NCBI GenBank assembly: GCA_964503715.1
Contig: CAZDAD010000003.1
Location: 17,637-81,636 of the forward strand
From: JARIHD01 sp964503715
GTDB lineage: Bacteria; Patescibacteriota; Saccharimonadia; Saccharimonadales; UBA4665
Direction of reading: 5' to 3'
Length of the DNA: 64,000 nt
Below the pieces are notes generated by a model. That model worked only from the letters and a program-made list of their open reading frames with translations, searched no databases and had not been told where the DNA came from. The translations under genes and the position numbers were made by a program. Below, piece by piece: positions 36,509-43,573 of the stretch (the first letter of the stretch is position 1; every line of letters starts with the position of its first letter).

Positions 36509-37147
36509 TTAGTTTACGTACTTCCACTTAACGACATCTCCATCCTTAGCAACAGCTTTGCTGCAACCGTAAGGAAGACTCACGTCATTAACCTTGTAAA
36601 CCCACCCGACCTTATCACTGTCACCGATCCCATCAATAACATACACTGCCTGAGTTTGATAGGTTTCGCTGTATTTCATCACCAAACTTGAAATAGCCCC
36701 ATGTTGCTCGGCTAACGATAGAACATCACACTGGTTTGAGCCAGAGCTAACTTTGACTACGGACTTCAACTGATCGTTAACGTAAAGTGAAACACTTATG
36801 CCATTATCCACCCTTGAGCCACCCTGAACGGCTGCTTGAGGCTGCAAGTTATTCGGCTGAACTGGTATTTTGCTATTCTTAGTAGATTGAGTGGTCTGAC
36901 GACTAGACGACACATCTAGAGGCGCAGGTTGGCCAGTGCTTGTAGATGTATGATTTTTAGGTATGCCATTACTTGGCAAGGTCTGTTCTCCGCCAGAGGC
37001 AAGGATGTCGGTACCATGACTTTCGGATATGTATAGATTTGTACTAGTGCTACCGTACAGGATGCTGGCTATACCAAGCCCAAAAACAGTCACCAATAAC
37101 AGGGGGATAGATAGCTTGCTCTTAACTATTGCTCGAACTAAGTGCAT
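36509..37147 (-). CDS. Secreted DUF4430-domain protein (transcobalamin C-terminal-like; partner 2)
   Basis: A 212-residue exported protein. An N-terminal hydrophobic anchor (about 11-30) leads to a Ser/Thr-rich linker (about 35-105). The C-terminal DUF4430-type domain (about 115-212) contains ISVSLYVNDQL, YVIDGIGDSDKVGWVYKVN and GDVVKWKYVN. DUF4430 is the beta domain of intrinsic factor and transcobalamin. The ATG at 37147 is preceded by GAAGGA, which is part of a hairpin that closes the riboswitch expression platform. The upstream GTG (37165) is rejected. Its stop lies 17 bases before the next gene's start. Confidence 0.8.
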   Translation of the reverse strand: MHLVRAIVKSKLSIPLLLVTVFGLGIASILYGSTSTNLYISESHGTDILASGGEQTLPSNGIPKNHTSTSTGQPAPLDVSSSRQTTQSTKNSKIPVQPNNLQPQAAVQGGSRVDNGISVSLYVNDQLKSVVKVSSGSNQCDVLSLAEQHGAISSLVMKYSETYQTQAVYVIDGIGDSDKVGWVYKVNDVSLPYGCSKAVAKDGDVVKWKYVN

Positions 37148-37152
37148 AAAAA

Positions 37153-37345
37153 ATCCTTCGTCCACAAACCCTGTAAACGAAGGATAAAATCTTCACGACT
37201 TCCTTTGCTCGAAGGGTGCGGAATATTTTGGTCTCCACACATACACATTGATGGTTTTCTGACTTTACAGTTGCGGCACAGTGAGGGAATTGCACCCTGC
37301 TTACCCATCGCGCTAGTGCTTTGAAAAGCAACTCAACGCTATATG
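37153..37345 (-). ncRNA. Cobalamin (B12) riboswitch with SD-sequestering hairpin
   Basis: The minus-strand leader holds the cobalamin riboswitch core: GGTGCAATTCCCTCAC, then TGTGCCGCAACTGT (37297-37266), matching the B12-box consensus, then GTCAGAAAACC. The expression platform is a hairpin in which ATCCTTCGT (37185-37177) pairs perfectly with ACGAAGGAT (37161-37153). The latter contains the SD of the DUF4430 gene. B12 binding would therefore block translation of the surface pair. A possible promoter (TTGACG, N18, TAGTAT) lies upstream near 37355-37384. Confidence 0.85.
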
Positions 37346-37394
37346 TAGTGTTTTAATACTAATACTTCGTTAGCCGAAGCGTCAATACAATTGG

Positions 37395-37423
37395 AAAAAT
37401 TACCACAAAAAATGTGGCGTAAT
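37395..37423 (-). terminator. Terminator after the RRM gene
   Basis: TTACGCCACA, short T loop, TGTGGTAA, then TTTTTCC on the minus strand, overlapping the end of the RRM gene. Confidence 0.7.
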
Positions 37424-37680
37424 TAGCGACGCTCTTTTGGACGAGCTTCGCTAACGATGATCTTGCGACCAAGAACATCGGTGTTGTTTAGGCGATCGAT
37501 GGCTTGCTTGGCATCTTCTTCTGAACCCATTTCTACGAAACCAAAGCCCTTTGAGCGGCCTGTTTCGCGGTCCATGATTACCTGAGCGGAAGTTACTTCA
37601 CCCACCTCAGCAAAGACATCTTTCAACTGATCGCTGTCCATAGCATAGGCTAAACCGCCAACGAATAGTTTATTTGTCAT
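37423..37680 (-). CDS. RRM-domain RNA-binding protein
   Basis: An 85-residue single RNA recognition motif. RNP2 is LFVGGLAY (3-11) and RNP1 is KGFGFVEM (about 44-51). Such small proteins act as cold-shock or RNA chaperone proteins in bacteria, often in place of CspA. A strong SD (AAGGAG) precedes the ATG. The 112-base leader can form a long hairpin, so the gene may be controlled by RNA structure. It has its own terminator. Confidence 0.93.
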   Translation of the reverse strand: MTNKLFVGGLAYAMDSDQLKDVFAEVGEVTSAQVIMDRETGRSKGFGFVEMGSEEDAKQAIDRLNNTDVLGRKIIVSEARPKERR

Positions 37681-37805
37681 TATTACTCCTTGCTTTCACG
37701 AGGTAACCTGCTGGGTGTTCCAAACTAGTTAGCTGCTCCTCAAACGAAAATACTTTAGTTACTCAGTTAACTTACGCGCAGCTCTAACTTAACTAGCATA
37801 TTGTA
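37681..37805 (-). promoter_or_regulatory. Promoter and structured leader of the RRM gene
   Basis: TACAAT at 37800-37805 on the minus strand gives a leader of about 112 bases. CTAGTTA and GCTGC near 37796-37779 can pair with GCAGCTAACTAG at 37736-37725, which leaves a seven-base bulge. The hairpin is upstream of the SD at 37686-37691. A temperature- or protein-responsive leader is possible. Confidence 0.4.
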
Positions 37806-37852
37806 ATATTTACCAAAGAAATTAGCAATGATTATTATTGAGGTGGCACTTC

Positions 37853-38521
37853 TTAGCTGCCAACTATGACATCTTTGCCGCCAAAAACGCGTGGCCTAAG
37901 CATAAATAGCCTAAGCATAATCACGTGCATATGCACCGTCGCAAACAGCATAAGCCCCGCAAAAAGCATGTATGAGATACCAGTAGTAAGTGTGCGACCA
38001 TCTGATAAACCTATCTGGCTGGCCAAAATAGTAAACGGCAACACGGCTTTCACAAATACCACAGTATATAGAATCCAAACGGCTAGTACCACGGCCCTAA
38101 TAGTCAAGCGTCGACCCATCTCCTTTTCAACTTCATGCTTGGCGGGTGTCTCAACGGCAGTTAGCTCTTTGAGAGTCATTGAAGCGCTGGCAATTAGTTT
38201 TGCAATTAGCTTAATAGCAAGGCCTAGGGCCAGAGCGCCCACTAATGCGCCGCCAATTATAGACATATGCCTACTAACCTGTTCTTGAGTCAAAACGCTA
38301 CTACCTGAAGAATAACTGCCCAAACCTGCCTCATCCCTTAGTGTAGTTACAACACCTTGAGGCCCAAAAAAGTAATCGTAAAATAAGAAGTTTTGTAATA
38401 TATAAGACCAGTTGACTACTACTGGTACTATAAGCGCAACTAGGGTGCTCATAATACCGCTAAAGAGTGACGGTTTAAGTAGTAGGCTATTTAATCGGTG
38501 TGTATGTTGCATTACATCCAT
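37853..38521 (-). CDS. Membrane protein of unknown function
   Basis: A 222-residue protein with four hydrophobic segments (about 20-40, 85-108, 137-160 and 180-205) and an external loop between the first two. It is not recognised. CATACT lies directly before the ATG at 38521. That spacing would place the transcription start near the ATG at 38512 (residue 4), which may be the true start. It is divergent from the PLD-like gene. Confidence 0.6.
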   Translation of the reverse strand: MDVMQHTHRLNSLLLKPSLFSGIMSTLVALIVPVVVNWSYILQNFLFYDYFFGPQGVVTTLRDEAGLGSYSSGSSVLTQEQVSRHMSIIGGALVGALALGLAIKLIAKLIASASMTLKELTAVETPAKHEVEKEMGRRLTIRAVVLAVWILYTVVFVKAVLPFTILASQIGLSDGRTLTTGISYMLFAGLMLFATVHMHVIMLRLFMLRPRVFGGKDVIVGS

Positions 38522-38572
38522 AGTATGTCATGTTAAGTGCTTAAGTCCAGCCAATTCGCAGCAACAATAGTG

Positions 38573-38578
38573 TAGAAT
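38573..38578 (+). promoter_or_regulatory. -10 box of the PLD gene implying a leaderless transcript
   Basis: TAGAAT six bases before the ATG at 38585, no Shine-Dalgarno sequence. Confidence 0.55.
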
Positions 38579-38584
38579 GTACCC

Positions 38585-39574
38585 ATGACTAGTCGTGAGG
38601 AAACGATTGATTTTTTGATGGCGGCCGATTATTTCGACCAGCTAGTTGTTGGCATTCCTAGGGCTAAGAAGCGCATTGTTATCCATGCTATGACAATATT
38701 GTGGGGCCCCACTACGGGTATATTCGTTCCGCTACTTGAAGATGCCCTCGAGAGAGGCGTAAAAGTTACTATAGTCGGGGATTACTATAGTAAGTTCTAT
38801 GCCAACAAGCCATCCTTTGCCAGGAAGAACACATCCCCAAAATGGTCCTACACTCGCGCTATGAATTATCGCCTCGAAGATGCAGGCGCTAAAATAATAT
38901 ATATAGGCAAAATAGGCCTGAACCCCTATAAGGGCAGGACACATAGCAAAGCAACTATTATCGACGATGACGTATATACCTTTGGCGGTGTCAACTTTAC
39001 TAGTGACTCTTTCGATAACCACGATTACATGCTCCACCTCAAAAGCCCTGTTTTGGCAGGTTACATTGAGAACCTAGTCACTAAAATAGCCAGCGGTAAA
39101 CCGCTCAAGGATATTAGCAAAAAGATTAACAAGCACACTACTCTTCTGTTCGATAGCGGCTCACCAGGAAAGTCGATTATCTATGAAACGGCCTGCGATG
39201 TTGTTTCTAAGGCTCAAAATGTATATTTTGTGTCCCAGATGTGCCCTAGTGGACGATTAGCTAAAGAGATATCACAGACAGATTATGAGTGCTACTTCAT
39301 TAGAGCATCACAGGCCGATGCACCCGCTAATTTTGCACTCCTCTTCGACAAGGCCCGCTACCATATGACTAATTTGTACAAAGGCAAACGCTACATCCAT
39401 GCTAAGTATATATTGTGCGAGTACGCAGATGGTTCAAAACATATTGTTAGCGGTTCCAATAACTTCAGTTGGCGTGGTATTGCTTACGGCACCAAAGAAA
39501 TTGCGATCCACTCGACCGACCCTAAGCTATGGGACGTTTTCTTCCAGTTTACACATTCTCATATAAAAAATTAG
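38585..39574 (+). CDS. Phospholipase D-like protein (two HKD motifs)
   Basis: A 329-residue member of the PLD superfamily. The first HKD motif is THSKATIIDDDVYTFGGVNF and the second is YIHAKYILCEYADGSKHIVSGSNNF, each with the His-Lys pair. A short hydrophobic stretch is absent, so it may be cytoplasmic or peripheral. Family members include cardiolipin synthases and endonucleases, and this one lacks the N-terminal TMs of typical synthases. The first motif keeps DD; in the second the acidic residue is Glu. It is followed by a flavin reductase 15 bases later, with an SD. Confidence 0.8.
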   Translation: MTSREETIDFLMAADYFDQLVVGIPRAKKRIVIHAMTILWGPTTGIFVPLLEDALERGVKVTIVGDYYSKFYANKPSFARKNTSPKWSYTRAMNYRLEDAGAKIIYIGKIGLNPYKGRTHSKATIIDDDVYTFGGVNFTSDSFDNHDYMLHLKSPVLAGYIENLVTKIASGKPLKDISKKINKHTTLLFDSGSPGKSIIYETACDVVSKAQNVYFVSQMCPSGRLAKEISQTDYECYFIRASQADAPANFALLFDKARYHMTNLYKGKRYIHAKYILCEYADGSKHIVSGSNNFSWRGIAYGTKEIAIHSTDPKLWDVFFQFTHSHIKN

Positions 39575-39589
39575 GAGGTATTCATCGCT

Positions 39590-40159
39590 ATGAAGATAAA
39601 AGTTTTGGTAGGCTCAACTCGTCCAAATCGATTCAGTATTCAGGTGGCAGATTGGATTATGCAAAGCTCCATTAACAGGGTTGACACACAGTATGAGCTG
39701 GTCGACTTAGCTGAAGTAAATCTTCCGTTATTCGATGAGCCACAGCCGCCGTCAATGGCACCGCCTACGAATGAGCACACCAGGCTCTGGGCGAAGATTA
39801 TCGATGATGCCGATGGTTTTGTCTTCGTTACTCCCGAGTACAACCACAGTTATCCAGCGGCTCTCAAAAACGCAATCGACTACCTTTCAAAAGAGTGGAA
39901 CTATAAGCCACTGGCCTTTGTGAGCTATGGCGCTGAAGCCGGTGGCACTCGAGCCATAGAACAATTACGCTCAATTGCAGGTCAGCTAAAGATGTACGAC
40001 CTAAATGCTCAGGTCACCATACCCAACTACTGGGCTCAGCTCGATGACAAAGGTATATTCACAGCTAATGACAAGCAAGAGGCTGCACTAAACAGTCTGT
40101 TTGAATCTCTAGAATTTTGGACAGGAACGTTTGTAGAAGCTCGTAAAAAACTGAAGTAG
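39590..40159 (+). CDS. NADPH-dependent FMN reductase family protein
   Basis: A 189-residue flavodoxin-like reductase. The phosphate-binding loop is VGSTRPNRFSIQVADWI and the flavin segment is FVTPEYNHSYPAALKNAIDYL. FVSYGAEAGGTRAIEQLR is also typical. It reduces quinones, flavins or azo compounds using NAD(P)H. AGGAGG lies about ten bases before the ATG. It is convergent with the SodX-like peptidase gene. Together with Ni-SOD and the thioredoxin genes it belongs to oxidative-stress handling. Confidence 0.9.
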   Translation: MKIKVLVGSTRPNRFSIQVADWIMQSSINRVDTQYELVDLAEVNLPLFDEPQPPSMAPPTNEHTRLWAKIIDDADGFVFVTPEYNHSYPAALKNAIDYLSKEWNYKPLAFVSYGAEAGGTRAIEQLRSIAGQLKMYDLNAQVTIPNYWAQLDDKGIFTANDKQEAALNSLFESLEFWTGTFVEARKKLK

Positions 40160-40177
40160 GCGCTCAATAAGTAGCCC

Positions 40178-40504
40178 TTAGCTCTGCCACCAGATAACTT
40201 TGCCTAGTATCTGATTATAATTTATTGTTCCCTGTTGCCTACTGTCCAAGCTTACTTCATGATTATCGCCAACCAGTGAGTACTGTTTGTCTTGCGTAAT
40301 GTTCAAGACACGCTTGCAGACATCTACACCATTTAGTCTGGCCACCACGATGTCACCTACCCTAGGCATCGCAAAGCCCCTGTAGACGATAACTACTCTG
40401 TTACTGGGTATAGTAGGCAGCATACTTATGCCACTGGTCCGCCTGATAAAAATACGAGGCAACCTAAGATTTTTTGGTTGCCCAGAAAATTTCGGCAATT
40501 TCAT
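40178..40504 (-). CDS. sodX: S26-type signal peptidase-like protease, probable Ni-SOD maturation peptidase
   Basis: A 108-residue serine protease of the S24/S26 fold. The nucleophile lies in RTSGISMLPTIPSNRVV and the general-base lysine in NGVDVCKRVLN. There is no membrane anchor. From the ATG at 40504 it overlaps the end of sodN by 41 bases. NiSOD requires removal of a short N-terminal leader to expose His1, and a dedicated S26-like peptidase next to sodN is the known arrangement. The upstream frame (from 40615) lies inside sodN and is rejected. Confidence 0.8.
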   Translation of the reverse strand: MKLPKFSGQPKNLRLPRIFIRRTSGISMLPTIPSNRVVIVYRGFAMPRVGDIVVARLNGVDVCKRVLNITQDKQYSLVGDNHEVSLDSRQQGTINYNQILGKVIWWQS

Positions 40505-40844
40505 CAATCTGGTCCAGTAACTTTTGGCTATCGTCTGGGTTGGTCGATTTTTTAACAGCCCCTGCCTGCTTTGTCGCTTGCCAGAATATCTCATGCAGAT
40601 TTGGATACTTCTCAAGATGTTCAGGCTTGAAATAATCAGTCCAAAGCACCCACAAATGATGTTTTACTAACTCTGCACGATCCTCTTTGATAATTATCGC
40701 TCTAAAGCGATCCTCTTCGTGTCCAAGGCCACTATAGCGCTTATTTATCTCATGTATGCTCTGAGCCTCTATCTTGGCCTGAGCAGGGTCATAAACACCG
40801 CACGGTAGGTCACAATGTTGATAAACTTTTTTGATAAAACCCAT
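40464..40844 (-). CDS. sodN: Nickel superoxide dismutase
   Basis: Disproportionates superoxide with nickel. The pre-protein is 126 residues. The Ni-hook motif HCDLPCGVYD begins at residue 10, so removal of the nine-residue leader (MGFIKKVYQ) exposes His1 and gives 117 residues, the usual mature size. Cys2 and Cys6 of the mature chain bind nickel. AGGAGA precedes the ATG and TATACT lies a few bases above. The gene overlaps the maturation peptidase by 41 bases in another frame. Confidence 0.95.
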   Translation of the reverse strand: MGFIKKVYQHCDLPCGVYDPAQAKIEAQSIHEINKRYSGLGHEEDRFRAIIIKEDRAELVKHHLWVLWTDYFKPEHLEKYPNLHEIFWQATKQAGAVKKSTNPDDSQKLLDQIDEIAEIFWATKKS

Positions 40845-40865
40845 ATATTCTCCTGAAGTATAACC

Positions 40866-41516
40866 TTATTTTGAATTTTGTTCACGCCACTTGGCTATTT
40901 CAGCGTGGTTACCGCTAAGTAGTACATTAGGCACCTGCATCTCCCTAAACACCTCTGGCCTAGTATACTGTGGGAACTCAATACTGGTGTCGTCATCTTG
41001 GAATGATTCAACCTCTGCGCTCATTTCGCCCCCCAAAACTCCTGGTATTAACCGCACAACGCTATCAATAATAATCATTGCAGGCAACTCACCACCAGTG
41101 AGGATATAATTGCCTATACAATATTGCTTATCAATCCATCTGGTTATGCGTTCATCATAGCCTTCATAACGAGGGCAAACTATTATCATACCGTTTGGAT
41201 CAGCCGCCAATGCTTTAGCGTCTGACTGCTTGTATATTGAACCCCGAGGTGTCGGCAAGATAACTGTAGCCGTCGGATCATTATGCTTAGCGTGCTCAAT
41301 GGCTACCACCAAGGGCTCGGGCTTGAGCAGCATCCCATCACCACCCCCGTACGGCGTATCATCAACCTGCTTCCTGGGCCCTATACCGTATTGGCGCAAA
41401 TCTATATAGCTCACCTCAAGAAGCTGCCTATCTTGAGCCTTCCACATCATACTGTTGCCTAATACCCCTGTGAACATCTCAGGGAATAAGGTTATAATCT
41501 GCACCTTTTTAGTCAT
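40866..41516 (-). CDS. trmD: tRNA (guanine-N1-)-methyltransferase
   Basis: Makes m1G37 in tRNAs reading CNN codons, using SAM. The 216 residues have the trefoil-knot SPOUT fold: ITLFPEMFTGVLGNSM at the N-terminus, DDTPYGGGDGMLLKPEP, VCPRYEGYDERITRWID and SIGNYILTGGELPAM-type binding loops. It is shorter than the E. coli enzyme (255 residues), with a reduced C-terminal domain. TATAAT lies eight bases before the ATG. It follows rpsP and khpA, but rimM and rplS, its usual companions, are absent. Confidence 0.95.
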   Translation of the reverse strand: MTKKVQIITLFPEMFTGVLGNSMMWKAQDRQLLEVSYIDLRQYGIGPRKQVDDTPYGGGDGMLLKPEPLVVAIEHAKHNDPTATVILPTPRGSIYKQSDAKALAADPNGMIIVCPRYEGYDERITRWIDKQYCIGNYILTGGELPAMIIIDSVVRLIPGVLGGEMSAEVESFQDDDTSIEFPQYTRPEVFREMQVPNVLLSGNHAEIAKWREQNSK

Positions 41517-41540
41517 TACTCTTGATTATAACAGATACAG

Positions 41541-41570
41541 AAAGACCCCGAGGATATTCCAACGGGGTCG
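41541..41570 (-). terminator. Hairpin terminator between khpA and trmD
   Basis: CGACCCCG/CGGGGTC hairpin followed by TTTCT on the minus strand. It lies just upstream of the trmD -10 box (41525-41530). The 41571-41669 stretch between it and khpA shows no gene. Confidence 0.65.
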
Positions 41571-41669
41571 TTCTGCCACATAAAGCTCCCATTCGTGTTA
41601 GTCCACAAATGGCTCGCATGAGCTCATAGGTTTTTGTTTTGAAAAGATCGTCTTTTGGACTGGCTATTA

Positions 41670-42062
41670 CTATACATCAAGATCGTCGAACTCTTCAAGT
41701 TCTTTTCTTGTTTTCGACACTACACTGCTCTCGGTATCTGTATCGTCACTGTCATTATCTGTAGCACGATCATCAGTCTTTGGCTGTGATTGTGATGGCA
41801 CAGGAGCGCCCTGCTCGCCGTTGTCGACAATCTTTAGGTTATAGCGAGCCTCGTTCTTGGTACCGAGTGCGCGTAGTAGAGTTCGTAGGCTTTGGGCCGT
41901 AGCGCCCCTCTTGCCGATGACGCGGCCTAAATCCTCTGGATCAACCGTCAGCTCAAGTAAAACGCCCTTTTCATCTATACGTCGCTCGATAGCTACGGCA
42001 TCAGGGTTACCGACTAAAGACTTTACGATAAACTCAACAAATTGCTGGTCAATACTACTCAT
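41670..42062 (-). CDS. khpA: KH-domain RNA-binding protein (KhpA family) with acidic tail
   Basis: The single KH domain (1-80) carries the GxxG loop in DLGRVIGKRGATAQSLRTLLRAL and is typical of KhpA, a chaperone partner of KhpB/Jag that acts on small RNAs and cell-size control. A disordered acidic tail of about 50 residues (DSDDTDTESS and following) is not part of the standard 75-80-residue protein. It follows rpsP. Confidence 0.9.
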   Translation of the reverse strand: MSSIDQQFVEFIVKSLVGNPDAVAIERRIDEKGVLLELTVDPEDLGRVIGKRGATAQSLRTLLRALGTKNEARYNLKIVDNGEQGAPVPSQSQPKTDDRATDNDSDDTDTESSVVSKTRKELEEFDDLDV

Positions 42063-42118
42063 TACTGAAATATCCTCCGTTACTGTATTAATAGGTAATT
42101 GATATTATAGCAAGAAAA

Positions 42119-42148
42119 GTGGGTTCGTACAGATTACGAACCCACAAA
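42119..42148 (-). terminator. Terminator after rpsP
   Basis: GTGGGTTCGTA, loop, TACGAACCCAC, then TTTTC on the minus strand. Confidence 0.75.
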
Positions 42149-42174
42149 TTTGCCTCTATTCAGCTACTATTGAG

Positions 42175-42606
42175 CTATTCTTTGGCTTCTTTGGCCTCAG
42201 TGGAAACATCTTCGACAGTTTCGGCCTCTGAAGCAGTTGCTTCTACTGGAGTATCTTCGGTGGTATCCTCAGGCTCGACAGCAGGTTCTTCTTTGGGCTG
42301 GTTACGACGTAGTTTGTCGGCGTTGCGAATCTTGCTTTCTTTCTTGGGGGCTTCCTTGACCCAATCAGGCAGCTTAATGCCTTCCGACTTGAGAAGAACA
42401 ACAACACGAGGTGATGGCTGAGCACCATTATTCAAGAAAGTAGCTGCTTTCTCCTTATCGAGGGTAACCGCCTTAGTGTGCGGATCATAATTGCCCAATA
42501 GTGCTACAACCTTACCACTGGTAGGACTTAGTCGTGAATCCTGCACGATAACACGGAACATTGCGTGACCCTTGCGACCAGTGCGTTGCATACGAATAGC
42601 TAACAT
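42175..42606 (-). CDS. rpsP: 30S ribosomal protein S16 (bS16) with acidic C-terminal extension
   Basis: The first 80 residues are bS16 (MLAIRMQRTGRKGHAMFRVI, LGNYDPHTK and DWVKEAP). About 60 further residues are rich in Glu, Thr, Val and Ala (EAETVEDVSTEAKEAKE). The total is 143, against roughly 80-90 in most bacteria. The tail is probably disordered. KhpA downstream has a similar acidic tail. It lies 112 bases before khpA, with a terminator between. Confidence 0.95.
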   Translation of the reverse strand: MLAIRMQRTGRKGHAMFRVIVQDSRLSPTSGKVVALLGNYDPHTKAVTLDKEKAATFLNNGAQPSPRVVVLLKSEGIKLPDWVKEAPKKESKIRNADKLRRNQPKEEPAVEPEDTTEDTPVEATASEAETVEDVSTEAKEAKE

Positions 42607-42721
42607 ATCTTACTGAAACTCCCTTTGTTGTCTTATAAGTTCTAAAGTAATCTCGCTATATTTTACAGATAAGCACCTCTTATGTCAACTGCTTGCAAAA
42701 TCCACATTCCATGACATAGTA

Positions 42722-42750
42722 TTGACAATTTATAAACTTTGTAGTATTAT
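42722..42750 (+). promoter_or_regulatory. Consensus promoter of the gene at 42789
   Basis: TTGACA (42722-42727), 17 bases, TATTAT (42745-42750). One of the clearest sigma-70-like promoters in the window. A leader of about 32 bases with an AGAGAG site precedes the ATG. Confidence 0.8.
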
Positions 42751-42788
42751 AACACTCGTTATTGCATAAGCAGAATCAGAGAGCATAC

Positions 42789-43544
42789 ATGAGTAATTTA
42801 GCGGAAACTGGTCGTCGTGGTCGTCACCCTATGGATAGGACTCCAGAGGATGATTCAGTGTACGACGACATAATCCACCAGATTGCCAATAAAGCTTTAT
42901 CAGAAGATATTAACGGTGCGATAGGAGATAATAAGATGGTCAAGAACGAAACCAACCGCGCTAATAACAGTGGTGCAATGGATGTTGTTAGCCCAGTGCA
43001 AAAGCCTGCTGCAAAGCCCGTTCAGCCTAAGGCTGAAGTTAGGCCTGCCGCAAAGCCAAGCACCAAAGAGAAGAAGTTTAACTGGAAGCGCAATCTAAAG
43101 CTAGCTGCTGCTGGCGTAGGTGCTGTAGCTGTATTAGGTACAGGTGCCTTTGGTATGAACGTTATGAACGAAAATGCCAACATGTCACAGGACTACAACC
43201 AACAGCTTCGCAACAAGTTGCCTAACAGCCTTGTTAAGGGTACGAGCGTTGAAGTCAAGGATGTTGAAGTACACACCTCTGGTGTTACCAATGACAAAAA
43301 CTTCTTGTTTGGCCTTGGCAAGACAATGCTGCGCAACAGTAAGGCTGACTACAGCTATGTAGTCAAATACGGTGACGATAAGTCACTTGAGGTAAACTGC
43401 CACGGTGCAGACCTCAAGATCGAGGATGGCAAAGTAAAGAACGTTAGCGTGGCTAACTGTGAAGTTCCTCATGGCAATGTCGCCCTTAGCGATAAGCTAG
43501 CCGTACCTCAGACACAGGCCCCAACCCCTACAGTGTCAAAATAA
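42789..43544 (+). CDS. Membrane-anchored protein, N-terminal part of a probable frameshifted lysozyme-like protein
   Basis: A 251-residue frame. A basic, disordered cytoplasmic part (1-100, PAAKPVQPKAEVRPAAKPS) is followed by a membrane segment (LAAAGVGAVAVLGTGAFG, about 107-124) and an external domain (about 130-240) ending in a Pro-Thr linker (APTPTVSK). The frame ends at TAA, but the -1 frame continues open without a break into the next CDS, whose protein starts with the same kind of Pro/Ala linker and has no export signal. The two are likely one protein. The start is the ATG at 42789. Confidence 0.7.
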   Translation: MSNLAETGRRGRHPMDRTPEDDSVYDDIIHQIANKALSEDINGAIGDNKMVKNETNRANNSGAMDVVSPVQKPAAKPVQPKAEVRPAAKPSTKEKKFNWKRNLKLAAAGVGAVAVLGTGAFGMNVMNENANMSQDYNQQLRNKLPNSLVKGTSVEVKDVEVHTSGVTNDKNFLFGLGKTMLRNSKADYSYVVKYGDDKSLEVNCHGADLKIEDGKVKNVSVANCEVPHGNVALSDKLAVPQTQAPTPTVSK

Positions 43545-43573
43545 CAGGGCCGTCAGAGGCGCGGCCCGAAGTA
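43539..43573 (+). other. Possible -1 frameshift site: A-AAA-TAA plus GC hairpin
   Basis: At the end of the upstream frame, TCA AAA TAA lets tRNA-Lys slip back one base onto AAA at 43538-43540. Two bases after the stop comes the hairpin GGGCCG, loop TCAGAGGCG, CGGCCC (43547-43567). The -1 frame then reads through to the next gene without a stop. It is not a canonical heptamer. A single-base assembly error is the main alternative. Confidence 0.45.

Noticed and set aside
40504..40615. N-terminal extension of the SodX-like protein
   Set aside because: It lies wholly inside sodN and lacks any ribosome site; the S26 domain begins after 40504.
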